Shown: piece after piece, positions 15,786 to 16,430 of the stretch | Layout of the letters: each line of letters begins with the position of its first letter | How positions within the stretch are numbered: position 1 is the stretch's first letter | Source of the DNA: Mucilaginibacter sp. UBA5151 | GTDB lineage: Bacteria; Bacteroidota; Bacteroidia; Sphingobacteriales; Sphingobacteriaceae | NCBI GenBank assembly: GCA_002413785.1 | Contig: DHXR01000075.1 | Location: 1 to 16,430, forward strand | Direction of reading: 5' to 3' | Length of the DNA: 16,430 nucleotides | The notes under the pieces: model-generated | The model's database searches: none | What the model saw: the letters and a program-made list of their open reading frames with translations, nothing else | What the model was told of the DNA's origin: nothing | Made by a program: the position numbers and the translations under genes

Positions 15786-15808
15786 ATTAATGCTTTTTAA
15801 TTTTTAAC

Positions 15809-15822
15809 GCGCAGAAATGCGC
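15809..15822 (+). other. 5' leader hairpin with GAAA tetraloop
   Basis: GCGCA-GAAA-TGCGC forms a perfect 5-bp stem capped by a GNRA tetraloop, the most GC-rich element in this AT-rich spacer. It lies in the expected leader of the small gene at 15843, where it may stabilise the RNA or shape ribosome access. Confidence 0.4.
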
Positions 15823-15842
15823 TGATCACCAGCTGTGAAAAC

Positions 15843-16100
15843 ATGCTGCTTAATTCCCTTACAGGTGAAATAGCTCACATGAATACTCTAAGCAACGAAT
15901 TTTACAATGGATACAAAACCAGTACTAAATTAGTTGATAGTTATCACATGCCTTATTATACTGAATTTACTGAACCTGAATTGAGTTACATTTGGCTTAA
16001 ACCCTTAAAAGGTAAAGAAGCTAAACCTGCATTTACTATGCCATTTGAACCTGTTAGAGCTTCGCAGCCAATTAATGGTGTACAGGGTAGTTTGTTTTAA
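15843..16100 (+). CDS. Small hypothetical protein, 85 (or 73) residues
   Basis: I do not recognise a family. There is no signal peptide or membrane helix. The protein is rich in Tyr, Pro, Glu and Lys (YHMPYYTEFTEPELSYIWL, then KPLKGKEAKPAF) and ends in GVQGSLF. Two starts are possible. The ATG at 15843 gives 85 residues. The ATG at 15879 gives 73 residues and has an AGGTGA ten bases ahead, an SD-like motif uncommon in this phylum. The longer form is listed, but the shorter is about equally likely. The gene has its own promoter match (15778-15785), a leader hairpin and clear non-repetitive coding sequence, so it is probably real. It is divergent from the five-gene operon and has no visible link to it or to the thiamine riboswitch downstream. 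Confidence 0.6.
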   Translation: MLLNSLTGEIAHMNTLSNEFYNGYKTSTKLVDSYHMPYYTEFTEPELSYIWLKPLKGKEAKPAFTMPFEPVRASQPINGVQGSLF

Positions 16101-16352
16101 TTTATATAGTTTATAAGTCACATTCTATAAATTTTGAATTTGTTTAATCGATGCAATTAGGAGATATTTATTGTGCAAACCCCTCGTATTGTGATATTTA
16201 CTCAAGAGAGTGCGGGACGGAAGTAATAATAATGTGTAATGTCATAGATAAAGGCAGTAAGTTTTAAAATGATTCAGTAATTTTGATTTGTGAAAAATTG
16301 TGAGTTGTAATAATTTAATCCTTTTAAGATGATCTTTTAAATTTTTTATATT

Positions 16353-16360
16353 TACATTTG
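16353..16360 (+). promoter_or_regulatory. -7 promoter element of the TPP riboswitch transcript (TACATTTG)
   Basis: An exact TAnnTTTG match that places the transcription start near 16366, directly before the riboswitch P1 stem. No TTG is seen at -33. The close fit to the RNA start makes this the best-supported promoter in the window. Confidence 0.6.
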
Positions 16361-16367
16361 AAAAAAA

Positions 16368-16430
16368 CTTTAGGGGTGCCTTGTGCTGAGAAATACCCTT
16401 GGAACCTGATGCAGTTAGTACTGCCGAAGG
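16368..16430 (+). promoter_or_regulatory. TPP (THI-box) riboswitch, cut by the window end
   Basis: The conserved THI-box blocks occur in order: GGGGTGCC (16373-16380), CTGAGA (16386-16391), ATACCC, ACCTGAT (16404-16410), and the CAGTTAGTACTGCCGAAGG end block, where the window stops. The last P1 strand (usually GGAA...) and the expression platform lie outside. Such riboswitches bind thiamine pyrophosphate and turn off thiamine synthesis or transport genes. The next gene to the right, on the plus strand, is therefore expected to be a thiamine gene such as thiC or thiS, or a thiamine-related TonB receptor. Confidence 0.95.

Larger units (their letters stand above)
15529..15842. other. AT-rich divergent regulatory spacer
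   Basis: This 314-base spacer separates the start of the five-gene minus-strand operon from the small plus-strand gene. No coding frame looks real in it. It holds three inverted repeats (15623-15647, 15729-15752, 15809-15822), a plus-strand -7 promoter match (15778-15785), and a quasi-repeat of TG followed by T/A-runs at about 15709, 15733, 15750 and 15767. No minus-strand TAnnTTTG was found, so the promoter of the operon is not located. Confidence 0.6.

Noticed and set aside
16101..16140. TTTATA/TATAAA repeat after the small gene as a terminator
   Set aside because: It is a six-base A/T-only stem without a clean U-run, too weak to call.
1..16430. CRISPR array, tRNA or rRNA genes, transposase, integrase or phage genes
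   Set aside because: No regularly spaced repeats, no tRNA-like cloverleaf and no protein with mobile-element motifs were seen on either strand.

Overview
The window looks like chromosomal DNA of a Bacteroidota bacterium, probably a soil- or plant-associated Sphingobacteriaceae (Mucilaginibacter/Pedobacter-like). The evidence is moderate GC with AT-rich intergenic spaces, few Shine-Dalgarno motifs, exact matches to the Bacteroidota -7 promoter element TAnnTTTG before several plus-strand genes, and the style of the proteins. The genus is an inference from sequence feel; no search was run.

Layout. At the left edge (about 10-237, +) lies a glutamine-rich reading frame with an in-frame stop just upstream of it. 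A strong symmetrical terminator follows (258-305). Then come two small plus-strand genes: an exported thioredoxin-fold protein (323-790) and an unknown 102-residue protein (839-1147). A hairpin-forming spacer (1160-1215) separates them from the convergent left end of a large minus-strand block.

Minus-strand block 1 (10493 down to 1218) is a complete tripartite RND efflux operon. It is read right to left: TolC-like outer-membrane factor, lipoprotein membrane-fusion protein, then two full-length HAE1-type RND pumps that are clear tandem paralogues joined by an ATGA stop/start overlap. The 52-base gap between the fusion protein and the first pump contains a perfect 18-base palindrome.

Minus-strand block 2 (15528 down to 10704) is a very tight five-gene operon: SDR dehydrogenase, ROK-family sugar kinase, UPF0309-type SIS sugar-phosphate isomerase-like protein, FAD-dependent oxidoreductase and phosphotriesterase-family metal hydrolase (lactonase-like). 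Gaps are 1 to 11 bases. The set reads as a small-molecule pathway of two oxidations, one phosphorylation, one isomerisation-type step and one hydrolysis, most simply of a sugar or sugar derivative. I do not recognise it as a described pathway, and it is the best candidate for something new here. Its kinase has lost all three cysteines of the usual ROK zinc site.

Right end. A 314-base AT-rich divergent spacer with several inverted repeats (15529-15842) leads into a small unknown plus-strand gene (15843-16100). The window ends inside a TPP (THI-box) riboswitch (about 16368-16430) with a promoter element just before it, so a thiamine biosynthesis or transport gene is expected just outside the window.
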